From Xanthomarina spongicola (GTDB lineage Bacteria; Bacteroidota; Bacteroidia; Flavobacteriales; Flavobacteriaceae), in assembly GCF_003148645.1 (NCBI RefSeq), contig NZ_QGGP01000002.1, positions 541,525-605,524 of the forward strand: a DNA stretch of 64,000 bases. Direction: 5' to 3'. Under the pieces are notes generated by a model. The model was not told the origin of the DNA. It was given only the letters and a program-made list of their open reading frames with translations, and made no database searches. Position numbers and translations under genes: made by a program. Positions 45,700-54,076 of this stretch are shown in pieces; position 1 is the first letter of the stretch, and the number at the start of each line of letters is the position of its first letter.

Positions 45700-46722
45700 A
45701 TGTCCTCACAAAATATTTACATTCTTGGAATTGAGTCTTCATGCGATGATACAGCTGCATCTGTAATGCAAAACGGAAAAATTTTAAGCAATGTTGTTGC
45801 TAGTCAAAAAATACATGAAGAATTTGGAGGTGTTGTTCCTGAATTAGCATCTAGAGCACACCAACAAAACATTGTTCCTGTTGTAAATCAAGCTATTAAA
45901 AAAGCAAATATTGCAAAAGACCAACTTAATGCTATTGCTTTTACACGTGGTCCTGGCTTAATGGGTTCTTTACTTGTTGGAACTTCTTTTGCAAAATCTC
46001 TAGCTATGGGTTTAAACATTCCATTAATAGATGTTAACCACATGCAGGCACATATTTTGGCACATTTTATTGATGAAGAAGGATTTAATAAGCCACCATT
46101 CCCATTTTTGGCAATGACCATTTCTGGTGGACACACTCAAATTGTAAAAGTTTCAAATTATTTTGAAATGGAAGTTATTGGCGAAACCATTGATGATGCT
46201 GTTGGTGAGGCTTACGATAAAAGTGGTAAGATTTTAGGCTTAGGTTATCCTGCTGGACCAGAGATTGACAAACGTGCACAATTAGGGAATCCGAAGGCTT
46301 TTAAATTTACTAAACCTAAAGTAGCAGAATTGAATTTTAGCTTTTCAGGATTAAAAACAGCCATTTTATATTTTATTCAGAAGGAAATAAAAGCAAATCC
46401 GAATTTTATTGAAGAGAATATTAATGATATTTGTGCCTCAATTCAATATACAATTATTGGAATTTTAATTGATAAATTAAAATTAGCCTCTAAACAAACA
46501 GGTATAAAACACATAGCTATTGGTGGAGGCGTTTCAGCAAACTCAGGTATTAGACAAGCATTAAAAACTGGTGAAGCTAAATTTGGCTGGACAACATATG
46601 TTCCTAAATTTGAATTTACTACAGATAATGCTGCAATGATTGCAATTGTTGGGTATTTAAAATATTTGGAAAACAATTTTTCTCAGCAAAACGTAACAGC
46701 GTCTGCTAGATTAAAAATCTAA
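45700..46722 (+). CDS. tsaD: tRNA N6-adenosine threonylcarbamoyltransferase
   Basis: Transfers threonylcarbamoyl to A37 of ANN-decoding tRNAs, with TsaB and TsaE elsewhere. It is 340 aa, the usual length. ILGIESSCDDTAASV is the nucleotide loop. NHMQAHILAHF holds the metal-binding H-x3-H, ISGGHTQIV follows, and GEAYDKSGKILGLGYPAGP is the substrate region. IAIGGGVSANSGIR is the C-terminal glycine loop. It is divergent from the TamB-like gene. Confidence 0.97.
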   Translation: MSSQNIYILGIESSCDDTAASVMQNGKILSNVVASQKIHEEFGGVVPELASRAHQQNIVPVVNQAIKKANIAKDQLNAIAFTRGPGLMGSLLVGTSFAKSLAMGLNIPLIDVNHMQAHILAHFIDEEGFNKPPFPFLAMTISGGHTQIVKVSNYFEMEVIGETIDDAVGEAYDKSGKILGLGYPAGPEIDKRAQLGNPKAFKFTKPKVAELNFSFSGLKTAILYFIQKEIKANPNFIEENINDICASIQYTIIGILIDKLKLASKQTGIKHIAIGGGVSANSGIRQALKTGEAKFGWTTYVPKFEFTTDNAAMIAIVGYLKYLENNFSQQNVTASARLKI

Positions 46723-46833
46723 CTCCATTAAAAAACAATCTTTGAAAACTCTGTTAATAACCTTATAGAAATTAATGATTTCTGTTTCATTTTTTTGTTT
46801 TTTTGTTTCACTTAATAATAACTATATATTTTT

Positions 46834-47466
46834 ATGAGAAGTTTACTTATTACCATTTTATTTGCTTCATCTATAATTTCTGCTCAAGAATCAACAACAA
46901 TCTCTTTAGATTCTGTTACAGACCTAACTAAAGCAGAAGCCTACCTTAAATCTAATAAAGGAAAAGGCAATAAATTAATTACATTTAACGAAGAAAAACA
47001 TAAAACAACTTTAGCTACAGATTTACTTAAATTACCAGTAGGTGGAAAAAAATCGATTGAAAATGATATTGAAAAAACAACTTATAAAGTAGTTGAAAAA
47101 AATTCAATAACACATTATAGAGGGAGTTATATCTTATTAGATAGCAATAAGAATAATATTGAAAAAACAAAATCAATAAGAGATAAAATAATTACCGATT
47201 ATAACAATGGCTATCCTTTCGATTTTTTAGCAAAAAAATATTCAGTTGCAAAAAATGCAACTCGTGGAGGTGACACAGGTTGGTTTATTAATGGTGAAAT
47301 GGATATAATTCTAGAAGTTGCTATTACAGACAATACTCATGATTTAAATAGCATCTTTTCTTATGATGATCCTGAAAAAAATCACTTTTATATTATTCTT
47401 AAAACATATTTACCAAAAGAGATTAAAGAAATTAAAGTTCTAAAAACTGTAGAACGCTTATACTAA
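46834..47466 (+). CDS. Periplasmic peptidyl-prolyl isomerase, parvulin type
   Basis: A 210-aa secreted protein with a signal peptide (MRSLLITILFASSIISAQE). A C-terminal PpiC-type rotamase domain covers about residues 88-200, where SITHYRGSYILLDS, PFDFLAKKYSVAKNATRGGDTGWFINGEM and FYIILKTYLP follow the parvulin pattern. The domain is short and the N-terminal region is unassigned. It may assist folding of outer-membrane proteins. Its stop overlaps the rsmE start by 1 base (TAATG), so the two are translated together. Confidence 0.82.
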   Translation: MRSLLITILFASSIISAQESTTISLDSVTDLTKAEAYLKSNKGKGNKLITFNEEKHKTTLATDLLKLPVGGKKSIENDIEKTTYKVVEKNSITHYRGSYILLDSNKNNIEKTKSIRDKIITDYNNGYPFDFLAKKYSVAKNATRGGDTGWFINGEMDIILEVAITDNTHDLNSIFSYDDPEKNHFYIILKTYLPKEIKEIKVLKTVERLY

Positions 47467-48173
47467 TGCAACTATTTTATAATCAAGAAATATCTGAAGA
47501 AGCAACTCAAATTATTTTCCAAAAGGAAGAGAGTAAGCATATTATAAAAGTGTTACGAAAAACAGTTGGAGACATTTTGCATATTACCAATGGATTTGGC
47601 TGGCTATTTACTGCAAAAATTACAGTTGCAGATACTAAAAACTGTGTTGCAGTTATTATAAACAAAGACAAACAAGCAAAAAGAACTTATCAAGTTCATC
47701 TGGCTGTAGCACCAACTAAAATGAATGATAGATATGAGTGGTTTTTAGAAAAAGCAACCGAAATTGGCATCGATACCATTACGCCTATTATTTGTGATAA
47801 CAGCGAACGCAAAGTAATAAAAACAGAACGCTATGAGAAAATATTGCAGTCAGCTATGAAACAATCTCTTTCTTGTTACATGCCTAAACTAAATGATGCC
47901 ATTACTTTTAAGAGTTTCATAGATCAATCTTTTACTGGACAAAAGTTTATTGCTCATTGTGAAGAAACAGAAAAAAAATCTTTAAAGAATGAGATTATCT
48001 CAAATCAAGATATAACTTTATTAATAGGACCTGAAGGAGATTTTAGTGTTAAAGAAATTGAAATGGCTATAAATAACAATTTTATTCCTGTAACTTTGGG
48101 TAACACAAGATTAAGAACAGAAACTGCAGCTATTGTAGCATGCCATTCAGTTGCATTTATAAATGAACTTTAA
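47466..48173 (+). CDS. rsmE: 16S rRNA (uracil-1498-N3)-methyltransferase
   Basis: A 235-aa SPOUT-class methyltransferase that methylates U1498 of 16S rRNA. An N-terminal PUA-like domain (about 1-70; ESKHIIKVLRKTVGD) precedes the knotted domain, with WFLEKATEIGIDTITPI, LLIGPEGDFSVKEIE and LGNTRLRTETAAIVA forming the SAM-binding trefoil knot. It overlaps the isomerase stop by 1 base. The DUF4159 gene begins just after it. Confidence 0.95.
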   Translation: MQLFYNQEISEEATQIIFQKEESKHIIKVLRKTVGDILHITNGFGWLFTAKITVADTKNCVAVIINKDKQAKRTYQVHLAVAPTKMNDRYEWFLEKATEIGIDTITPIICDNSERKVIKTERYEKILQSAMKQSLSCYMPKLNDAITFKSFIDQSFTGQKFIAHCEETEKKSLKNEIISNQDITLLIGPEGDFSVKEIEMAINNNFIPVTLGNTRLRTETAAIVACHSVAFINEL

Positions 48174-48201
48174 AATAGATAAACACATCTTTAATAGTTT
48201 T

Positions 48202-48858
48202 ATGAAAAACATAACTAAAACAAGTCTTTTCTCGTTGATTTTTTGTCTCTTGTCTACATTTGTTTTTTCACAAGAAATAGCTGTTTTAAAATATAAAGGT
48301 GGTGGAGATTGGTATAGCAATCCTACTGCACTTCCTAATTTAATTACCTTTTGCAATAATAATATCGATACTAAAATAAGCTCTAATCCACAGACTGTAG
48401 AAACTGGTAGCACCGAAATTTTTCAGTTTCCTTTTATTCACATGACAGGACATGGAAATGTGTTTTTTACTGAAGAAGATGCAGAGAATTTAAGGAATTA
48501 TTTAATTTCTGGTGGTTTTTTACATATCGATGACAATTATGGCATGCAACCTTACATTACAAAAGAATTAAAAAAAGTGTTTCCAGAAACGGAGTTAGTA
48601 GAAATACCAGCATCTCACCCAATTTTTAATATAGCATATAATTTTCCAAAAGGTTTGCCTAAAATACATGAACATGATGGTAAACGTCCTCAAGCATTTG
48701 GAATTTTCTTTGGAAATAGAATGGTTTTATTATTTACTGTAGAGAGTGATTTGGGTGATGGTTGGGAAGACGAAGTTGTACATAATGATTCAGCTGATGT
48801 TAGAGAAAAAGCTTTAAAGATGGGAGCCAACATTGTGAAATATGCTTTTGAAAATTAA
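48202..48858 (+). CDS. DUF4159 domain-containing secreted protein
   Basis: A 218-aa protein of the DUF4159 family, function unknown. MKNITKTSLFSLIFCLL begins a signal peptide ending at VFSQE, which is why I start at ATG 48202; an ATG at 48163 adds 13 residues and overlaps rsmE by 11 bases. The mature domain contains FIHMTGHGNVFFTEED, SGGFLHIDDNYGMQPYI and HPIFNIAYNFP, which are family-conserved. It resembles a glutamine-amidotransferase-like flavodoxin fold, without an obvious catalytic set. Often found near gliding or envelope genes in this phylum. Confidence 0.85.
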   Translation: MKNITKTSLFSLIFCLLSTFVFSQEIAVLKYKGGGDWYSNPTALPNLITFCNNNIDTKISSNPQTVETGSTEIFQFPFIHMTGHGNVFFTEEDAENLRNYLISGGFLHIDDNYGMQPYITKELKKVFPETELVEIPASHPIFNIAYNFPKGLPKIHEHDGKRPQAFGIFFGNRMVLLFTVESDLGDGWEDEVVHNDSADVREKALKMGANIVKYAFEN

Positions 48859-48864
48859 TTTCTC

Positions 48865-49368
48865 GTGAAACAACTTACCCATTACAATACTAATTTTACC
48901 AAACAACTTTTTCCAATTACTTTAGTGTGCGACAATATAACTAATGCTCCAAACATAGGAAGCCTCTTTAGAACTGCTGATGCTTTTGGAATAGAAAAAA
49001 TACTTTTTTGTGGTTCGGCAATTCCACAAGGTAGAAAAATGACTAAAACGTCTCGAGCTACTGAAAAAGTAGTTTCTTTTGAAGAAAAAGAATCTATACT
49101 AGAAACCATCCAACAGTTAAAAGCTGAAAAATACACGATTCTTTCTTTAGAGATAACATCTAACAGTAAACCAATTAACAACTATACATTTAAAAAAGAA
49201 CAAAAAATGGCTCTAATAATTGGAGACGAAAACTTTGGTGTTTCAGAAGATGTTTTAAATCTTTCAGATGGTATTATTCATATAAACATGTTTGGCCAGA
49301 ATAGCAGCATGAACGTTGTTCAAGCAACTTCAATCGCTCTTTATGAAATTACAAAACAGATAAAATAA
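48865..49368 (+). CDS. TrmH family SpoU-type RNA methyltransferase
   Basis: A 167-aa SPOUT methyltransferase, expected to 2'-O-methylate a tRNA or rRNA ribose. NAPNIGSLFRTADAFGIEK is motif 1 with the catalytic Arg, ALIIGDENFGVSEDV is motif 2, and MFGQNSSMNVVQATSIALYEI is motif 3 of the knot. It has no N-terminal RNA-binding domain, so it is the minimal TrmH/TrmL-like form. The start is a GTG 6 bases after the DUF4159 stop, suggesting co-transcription. The target nucleotide is not deducible. Confidence 0.92.
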   Translation: MKQLTHYNTNFTKQLFPITLVCDNITNAPNIGSLFRTADAFGIEKILFCGSAIPQGRKMTKTSRATEKVVSFEEKESILETIQQLKAEKYTILSLEITSNSKPINNYTFKKEQKMALIIGDENFGVSEDVLNLSDGIIHINMFGQNSSMNVVQATSIALYEITKQIK

Positions 49369-49414
49369 AATCTTAGTTTTCATATTTTTAAACTTCAATA
49401 TGTATATTTACTGA

Positions 49415-50503
49415 ATGAATTCAAACACTATATCAAAAGGAATTTTAAGAGCTTTAGGAATCATACTTGGTATCTTTTTATTATTATTCTTCCTATATAA
49501 AATCCAATCTGTTATTGTTTACATAGTTATAGCAGCAGTTATTTCACTAATTGGAAGACCTGTTGTAATATTTCTTAGAGACAAACTTAAGTTTAAAAAC
49601 GCAATAGCTGTTATTGTTACAATGGTGCTTTTAATTAGCTTACTAGTTGGATTAGTTGGTTTATTTATACCATTAATTGTTAAACAAAGTCATAATCTAG
49701 CTTTATTAGATATAGATTCCCTTAAAATTAATATTGAGAATATATATCAAGAAGCAACTTCTTACTTCAATATTAAAACTGAAAATGTTAAAGAATCTAT
49801 AAAAGAATCGCATTTTCTTTCAAAGATTGATTATGCTATGATACCAGATTTTTTAAATACTATGATTGCTGGATTTGGAAGCTTTAGTATTGGTTTGTTT
49901 TCTGTGCTATTTATTTCGTTTTTCTTTTTAAAAGATAGTCAGCTATTTGAAAGTAGTATTATGGCTTTTATTCCTGATAGTAAAGAAGAACGTTCTAAAA
50001 AATCCTTCCTAAAAATTAAAGACTTATTATCTCGTTATTTTGTTGGATTAATCTTTCAAATATCCATTTTATTTATCATCTATACAATTGGTCTTTTAAT
50101 TATTGGTGTTGAAAATGCAATAGTTATTGCGTTTCTGTGTGCTTTATTAAACCTAATCCCTTATGTTGGGCCATTAATTGGTGGAGCTTTAATGATTATA
50201 TTAACCATGACTAGTTATTTAGGACAAAGTTTTAGCGAAGTTTTACTGCCAAATACTTTATATGTACTTATTGTTATTGGCATTGGACAATTAATAGACA
50301 ACTTTTTTAGCCAGCCAATTATATTCTCAAAAAGCGTCAAATCTCATCCTTTAGAAATCTTTTTAGTTATCATTATTGCTGGTATTTTATTTGGCATAGT
50401 TGGTATGATAATAGCTGTACCAACTTACACAGCTATTAAGGTTATTTTAAAGGAATTTCTATCTGATAATAAGATTGTTCAACAACTTACAAAAGGCTTA
50501 TAA
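49415..50503 (+). CDS. AI-2E family transporter
   Basis: A 362-aa inner-membrane protein of the AI-2E/PerM family with about seven or eight transmembrane helices: a pair at residues 10-45, one at 60-90, and a C-terminal group from about 155 to 345. The conserved ALLNLIPYVGPLIGGALMI region and the QLIDNFFSQPIIFSKSVKSHP motif are present. Members export varied small solutes or act as Na+/H+ antiporters; AI-2 transport is only one proposed role. It ends 6 bases before the methyltransferase start. Confidence 0.9.
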   Translation: MNSNTISKGILRALGIILGIFLLLFFLYKIQSVIVYIVIAAVISLIGRPVVIFLRDKLKFKNAIAVIVTMVLLISLLVGLVGLFIPLIVKQSHNLALLDIDSLKINIENIYQEATSYFNIKTENVKESIKESHFLSKIDYAMIPDFLNTMIAGFGSFSIGLFSVLFISFFFLKDSQLFESSIMAFIPDSKEERSKKSFLKIKDLLSRYFVGLIFQISILFIIYTIGLLIIGVENAIVIAFLCALLNLIPYVGPLIGGALMIILTMTSYLGQSFSEVLLPNTLYVLIVIGIGQLIDNFFSQPIIFSKSVKSHPLEIFLVIIIAGILFGIVGMIIAVPTYTAIKVILKEFLSDNKIVQQLTKGL

Positions 50504-50509
50504 TTTACT

Positions 50510-51691
50510 TTGAATGAGCTTGTTTTAAATACTGTTAATCAAGATTTTATAAATAATCATTTAAATTCAGACACAACAACTCTTCTATTTAAAAAACATA
50601 AAGAATTAAGTCTAGACATTAAAGTACTTATTGAGCAAATAGAAGCCAAAAACCGTTGCAAAAAAAAACTTCCAACATGGTTTAATACACCAAATATTTA
50701 TTATCCAAACAAGCTAAATGTAGAGCAAACTTCTTCCGAAAAAACTGCCAAGTTTAAAGCAAGTATTATTAAAGGAGAATCATTAATTGATTTGACTGGT
50801 GGTTTTGGTGTTGACACTTTTTATTTCTCTAAGGTTTTTAAAAAAGTGACGCATTGCGAAATCAACCACGAACTTTCAAAAATTGTAAAGCATAATTACA
50901 AACAATTAAATATTCACAATATTGAAACACTAAATGTTAATGGTATTGAATACTTAATTGAAGCTAAAGAAACATATAATTGGATTTATATTGACCCATC
51001 TAGAAGACATGAAAGCAAAGGAAAAGTTTTCTTTTTAAAAGATTGCCTGCCAAACGTACCAGAACATTTGGAGTTATTATTTAGTTTTTCCAGTAATATT
51101 TTAATTAAAACATCTCCTCTATTAGATTTATCAATAGGTATAAAAGAACTAAATCATGTTAAAACAATTTATGTTATTGCTGTAAATAATGAAGTAAAAG
51201 AATTGCTTTGGATATTACAAAAAGATGAAACAATAAATGATATAGCACTACACACTTTAAATCTAAAAGGCAAAGACATCGAATCTTTTAATTTTACTTT
51301 AACTGATGAAACTAACGCTAAACCTTCATATAGTTTACCACAAACGTATTTATACGAACCAAATGCAGCCATATTAAAATCAGGAGCTTTTAATAGTGTT
51401 TCTGAAAAACTAAGTATTAATAAATTAACCCAGAATTCACATCTTTATACTTCTGAATCGTTAATTGAATTTCCAGGCAGGGCATTTAAAATTGAAAATA
51501 TTATATCGTATAATAAAAAAGAATTTAAAAAAACTGGTATTACTAAAGCGAATATTACAACAAGAAATTTTCCAGTTTCTGTAGAAGACATAAGGATTAA
51601 GCTTAAAGTTAAAGATGGAGGTAATAAATATGTTTTTGCAACAACTAATTTGAAAAATCAAAAAATATTAATAATCTGCAGTAAGCTTTAA
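50510..51691 (+). CDS. Class I SAM methyltransferase with THUMP-like C-terminal domain
   Basis: A 393-aa predicted RNA methyltransferase. ESLIDLTGGFGVDTFYF is the SAM-binding motif I near residue 86, VTHCEINHEL binds the ribose, and WIYIDPSRRH is the D-P-x-R catalytic-loop equivalent. The last third, including FPGRAFKIENIISYNKKEF, is the THUMP-like domain seen in Bacteroidota. The start is a TTG (50510), since the only close ATG is out of frame. The sequence TTTACTTTG around the start also resembles a -7 box, so the start may lie a little downstream. Confidence 0.82.
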   Translation: MNELVLNTVNQDFINNHLNSDTTTLLFKKHKELSLDIKVLIEQIEAKNRCKKKLPTWFNTPNIYYPNKLNVEQTSSEKTAKFKASIIKGESLIDLTGGFGVDTFYFSKVFKKVTHCEINHELSKIVKHNYKQLNIHNIETLNVNGIEYLIEAKETYNWIYIDPSRRHESKGKVFFLKDCLPNVPEHLELLFSFSSNILIKTSPLLDLSIGIKELNHVKTIYVIAVNNEVKELLWILQKDETINDIALHTLNLKGKDIESFNFTLTDETNAKPSYSLPQTYLYEPNAAILKSGAFNSVSEKLSINKLTQNSHLYTSESLIEFPGRAFKIENIISYNKKEFKKTGITKANITTRNFPVSVEDIRIKLKVKDGGNKYVFATTNLKNQKILIICSKL

Positions 51692-51736
51692 TTATTCTTT
51701 AAATGAAGTATCTCATTTATTTTTAAAAAGCTTCAG

Positions 51737-51744
51737 TATATTTG
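51737..51744 (+). promoter_or_regulatory. -7 box TATATTTG for HAD phosphatase
   Basis: TATATTTG matches TAnnTTTG; its last three bases are the in-frame TTG at 51742. If it is the promoter, translation begins at the GTG at 51760. Confidence 0.5.
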
Positions 51745-51759
51745 CCAAAAAAATTATTA

Positions 51760-52422
51760 GTGCTTAAAGCAGTTTTATTTGATATGGATGGTGTAATTGT
51801 AGACACTGAGCCTCTACACCACAGAGCATACTTTGGCATGTTCGATACTTTAAACATTGAAGTTAGCGAATCTCATTATCAAACCTTTACAGGTCAATCT
51901 ACTATAAATGTTTGCAAAAATCTATGCAAGCATTTTAAACTTTCTAATAACCCAGAAGATCTTGTTCAAGTAAAAAGAAATATTTTTAAAGATTTATTTA
52001 AAAACGACCCAAATCTTCAACTTATCGATGGTGTTTTAAATCTTATTAAAGAATATCATGAGAATGGATTAACGCTAGTATTAGCATCTTCAGCTTCTAT
52101 GGGCACTATTGAAAGTGTTTTTACAAGGTTTGAATTAGATCAATATTTTATTGCTAAATTAAGTGGTGCAGATCTAAAAGCGTCCAAACCACATCCTGAG
52201 ATTTTTTTAAATGCAGCTAAAGCTAGTGGTTTTAATAAACAGAACTGTTTAGTTATTGAAGATTCTACAAATGGTATAAGAGCAGCTCATGCAGCAAAAA
52301 TATTTTGTGTAGGATATAAAAGTATTCATTCTAAGAATCAAGATTATAGTTTAGCAAATAAAGTAATTAGTAACTTTAATGAAATAAATTATAGTAAAGT
52401 TCAAAATTTTTTTAATAATTAA
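51760..52422 (+). CDS. HAD-family hydrolase, beta-phosphoglucomutase-like
   Basis: A 220-aa HAD subfamily IA protein. AVLFDMDGVIVDTEP is motif I with the nucleophile Asp and the general acid Asp, LVLASSASMGTIES is motif II, KASKPHPEIFLNAA gives the motif III Lys, and LVIEDSTNGIRAAHA is motif IV. A helical cap follows motif I. I start at GTG 51760, because the TTG at 51742 forms the end of a -7 box and the GTG gives the usual family N-terminus. The substrate is a sugar phosphate or a similar small molecule. The stop overlaps the end of a small basic protein gene on the other strand. Confidence 0.88.
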   Translation: MLKAVLFDMDGVIVDTEPLHHRAYFGMFDTLNIEVSESHYQTFTGQSTINVCKNLCKHFKLSNNPEDLVQVKRNIFKDLFKNDPNLQLIDGVLNLIKEYHENGLTLVLASSASMGTIESVFTRFELDQYFIAKLSGADLKASKPHPEIFLNAAKASGFNKQNCLVIEDSTNGIRAAHAAKIFCVGYKSIHSKNQDYSLANKVISNFNEINYSKVQNFFNN

Positions 52423-52577
52423 TCCTTCACTTCATTTTTATTAGCTTTCTGGATAATCTCTCTTAAACGTTCTTTTCGTTTAATCTCATCAACCTTAAGC
52501 TTATTCTTTTTTCTATTCACTAATTTAGAATGCTTGGCTTTATTTTTAGTATTTTTTTCTCGTCCAGTTTTTGCCAT
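52419..52577 (-). CDS. Small lysine-rich conserved protein
   Basis: A 52-aa, very basic protein starting MAKTGREKNTKNKAKHSKL and ending EVKD. About one third of residues are Lys or Arg, and there is no hydrophobic core or metal motif. The composition suggests RNA or ribosome binding, but no family function is known to me. It starts with ATG and overlaps the HAD gene stop by 4 bases tail to tail, beside the tRNA-Arg gene. Confidence 0.65.
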   Translation of the reverse strand: MAKTGREKNTKNKAKHSKLVNRKKNKLKVDEIKRKERLREIIQKANKNEVKD

Positions 52578-52626
52578 TAAAAAACATATTCATTAAAAAT
52601 TTAATATTACAAATATAAAAACAAAA

Positions 52627-52652
52627 AAGCCTCACTATTTCTAGTGAAGCTT
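52627..52652 (-). terminator. Terminator of tRNA-Arg transcript
   Basis: AAGCCTCACTA (52627-52637) and TAGTGAAGCTT (52642-52652) form an 11-pair stem. Its single imperfect pair is a G-U on the minus strand and a mismatch on the plus strand, and a T-run follows on the minus strand, so it serves the tRNA transcript. Confidence 0.85.
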
Positions 52653-52656
52653 TTTG

Positions 52657-52730
52657 TGAGCCCGATAGGATTCGAACCTATGACCGCCTCCTTAGAAGGG
52701 AGGTGCTCTATCCAGCTGAGCTACGAGCCC
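52657..52730 (-). tRNA. tRNA-Arg (anticodon TCT)
   Basis: The minus strand folds as a cloverleaf. The acceptor stem is GGGCTCG with CGGGCTC (two G-U pairs). AGCTCAGCTGGATAGAGC is the D-arm, CCTCC-cttctaa-GGAGG the anticodon arm with TCT at positions 34-36, and GTTCGAATCC the T-arm. The CCA end is not encoded. Decodes AGA/AGG. Accessory DNA begins on its 5' side. Confidence 0.96.
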
Positions 52731-52747
52731 GTAACTCTTAAAAATTT

Positions 52748-52764
52748 GTCGGGGTGGCAGGATT
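52748..52764 (-). other. tRNA 3'-end fragment, likely attachment-site remnant
   Basis: On the minus strand AATCCTGCCACCCCGAC reads like the 3' part of the T-arm plus the 3' acceptor strand of a second tRNA (tRNA-Pro type is my best guess). The rest of that tRNA is missing, and upstream sequence turns at once into accessory DNA. This is the pattern left when an element integrates into a tRNA 3' end and displaces the old end. The intact copy would be at the far right of the island, outside the window. Confidence 0.55.
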
Positions 52765-52888
52765 ACAACTACTACCCATTTATGTTTAATAATCAATAAG
52801 TTATATAATTTTCAAATTACTTGGTAACCGAATAGGTAACTTTATTGATAAGAACTTTCGCTTTGTATTAGTTTACATTTGAGCGCTG

Positions 52889-52919
52889 CAAATATAGCGA
52901 CCTTAATTAAACAATACAA
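52889..52919 (-). promoter_or_regulatory. Promoter pointing toward tRNA-Arg
   Basis: On the minus strand TTG (52919-52917), a 20-base spacer and TATATTTG (52896-52889) form a well-spaced Bacteroidota promoter. Transcription would run through the tRNA fragment into tRNA-Arg about 150 bases on. It lies on the accessory side of the presumed attachment site. Confidence 0.6.
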
Positions 52920-52963
52920 CATAAATTTACACAAATTTTATGAGGAATGAAAGTAGTTTCTAA

Positions 52964-53158
52964 CTAATTTATATACTGGTTAATAACTTCTAATTCGATG
53001 CCTGAATACTCTGAAAATTCATGTATAGTAACGAATTGATGAGGTTCTTTATCTAATGCTTCACGGATGTTTTGAAGCAGTTTACGCCCATAACGCTCAC
53101 TCCTACCTGTTATTAGTTGGATATCTTTTGCATATATACATATTCGTTTGCGATTCAT
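52964..53158 (-). CDS. Small HTH-like DNA-binding protein
   Basis: A 64-aa protein starting MNRKRICIYAKDIQLITGRS. AKDIQLITGRSERYGRKLLQNIREAL looks like a short winged-helix or excisionase-type helix pair, and HQFVTIHEFSEYSG a second short helix. It looks like the small MerR-like or excisionase-like proteins of Bacteroidota mobile elements, but I do not recognise a named family. A well-spaced promoter lies upstream (53195-53229). It is divergent from the four-gene operon starting at 53319 and could regulate it. Confidence 0.65.
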   Translation of the reverse strand: MNRKRICIYAKDIQLITGRSERYGRKLLQNIREALDKEPHQFVTIHEFSEYSGIELEVINQYIN

Positions 53159-53194
53159 GGTACTTTATCTTGGGGGTATCCTTGCTTTATCATA

Positions 53195-53229
53195 CAAATA
53201 TAATGTCATAAACGGAATATTCGGCAAAA
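53195..53229 (-). promoter_or_regulatory. Promoter of small HTH-like gene
   Basis: On the minus strand TTTTG (53229-53225), a 22-base spacer and TATATTTG (53202-53195) form a -33/-7 pair, 37 bases before the ATG at 53158. ATAATGTCAT next to the -7 box is also half of the palindrome found upstream of the CBASS operon. Confidence 0.55.
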
Positions 53230-53318
53230 TCGGTTTGAATGGTGTTTTCGGAACTCGATTTTTTAATTCCTGACTACAAGTTAGTTGTTTTGTTCTATTA
53301 ATCAAAAAACGAATTATT

Positions 53319-54074
53319 ATGGCAAAACAAGCTGGAATTATTAAACTTAAAGGAACTATCGGAGGTATTTCCTTTTACAAAACGACTGATGGACATCTAG
53401 CACGCGAAAAAGGTGGTGTTGATGGCAATCGTATTGCGAATGATCCTGCGTTTCAGAGAACGCGTGAAAATGGGTCTGAATTTGGGTCTGCAGGTAAAGG
53501 TGGAAAGGTTATTCGAAATGCTATTCGTATTCTTTTGCAGAATGCAAAAGATAAACGTGTGGTTTCTCGGTTGACAAAAGATCTTTTAGCTATCATTAAA
53601 ACAGATCCTATTAATGATAGAGGATTACGAACTTTAACTGATGGTGACTTCAACTTATTTTTAGGTTTTGAATTCAATCTGAATGGTAAGTTAGGGACGA
53701 CTTTATTCACGCCATTTGTGAATGCGTTTGATCGTGTGACTGGGGATGCTACTTTAGATTTAGCACCTTTCTCCCCTACTTTAAGAATTGCAGCTCCATC
53801 TGGAACTACGCATTTTAAAGTGGTTATGGGTGCTGCAGAATTGGATTTTGCTAATGAAACCTCAACATTTGAAAATGATGAGACTGCCATTCTTCCTTAC
53901 ACTGCTGCTGATACTGCTGCTATAGCTTTATCTGCTACGATAACTGCAAACTCTACAGTCGATGTTATTCAAGTGTTGGGTATTGAGTTTTATCAAGAGG
54001 TAAATGGTCAAATGTATGCCCTTAAGAACGGTGCTTACAATGCTTTAGCTACTGTTATTGTAGATACTCCTTAA
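53319..54074 (+). CDS. Unrecognised protein, first gene of cassette
   Basis: A 251-aa protein, start ATG at 53319, beginning MAKQAGIIKLKGTIGGISFY. I recognise this N-terminal pattern as recurring in flavobacterial accessory regions, but know no function. The first 110 residues are basic and rich in Gly, Arg and Lys (TRENGSEFGSAGKGGKVIRN), suggesting nucleic-acid or protein-assembly contact. The C-terminal half (from about residue 140) has alternating Thr, Ala and Val residues like an all-beta domain. No signal peptide is present. It is followed 2 bases later by the DUF5675 gene and is the head of a four-gene operon. Confidence 0.75.
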   Translation: MAKQAGIIKLKGTIGGISFYKTTDGHLAREKGGVDGNRIANDPAFQRTRENGSEFGSAGKGGKVIRNAIRILLQNAKDKRVVSRLTKDLLAIIKTDPINDRGLRTLTDGDFNLFLGFEFNLNGKLGTTLFTPFVNAFDRVTGDATLDLAPFSPTLRIAAPSGTTHFKVVMGAAELDFANETSTFENDETAILPYTAADTAAIALSATITANSTVDVIQVLGIEFYQEVNGQMYALKNGAYNALATVIVDTP

Positions 54075-54076
54075 TC

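Noticed and set aside
53453-53890. 145-codon antisense frame in the 251-aa gene
   Set aside because: It lies wholly antisense to a well-placed operon gene and has no signal of its own; it is a shadow frame.
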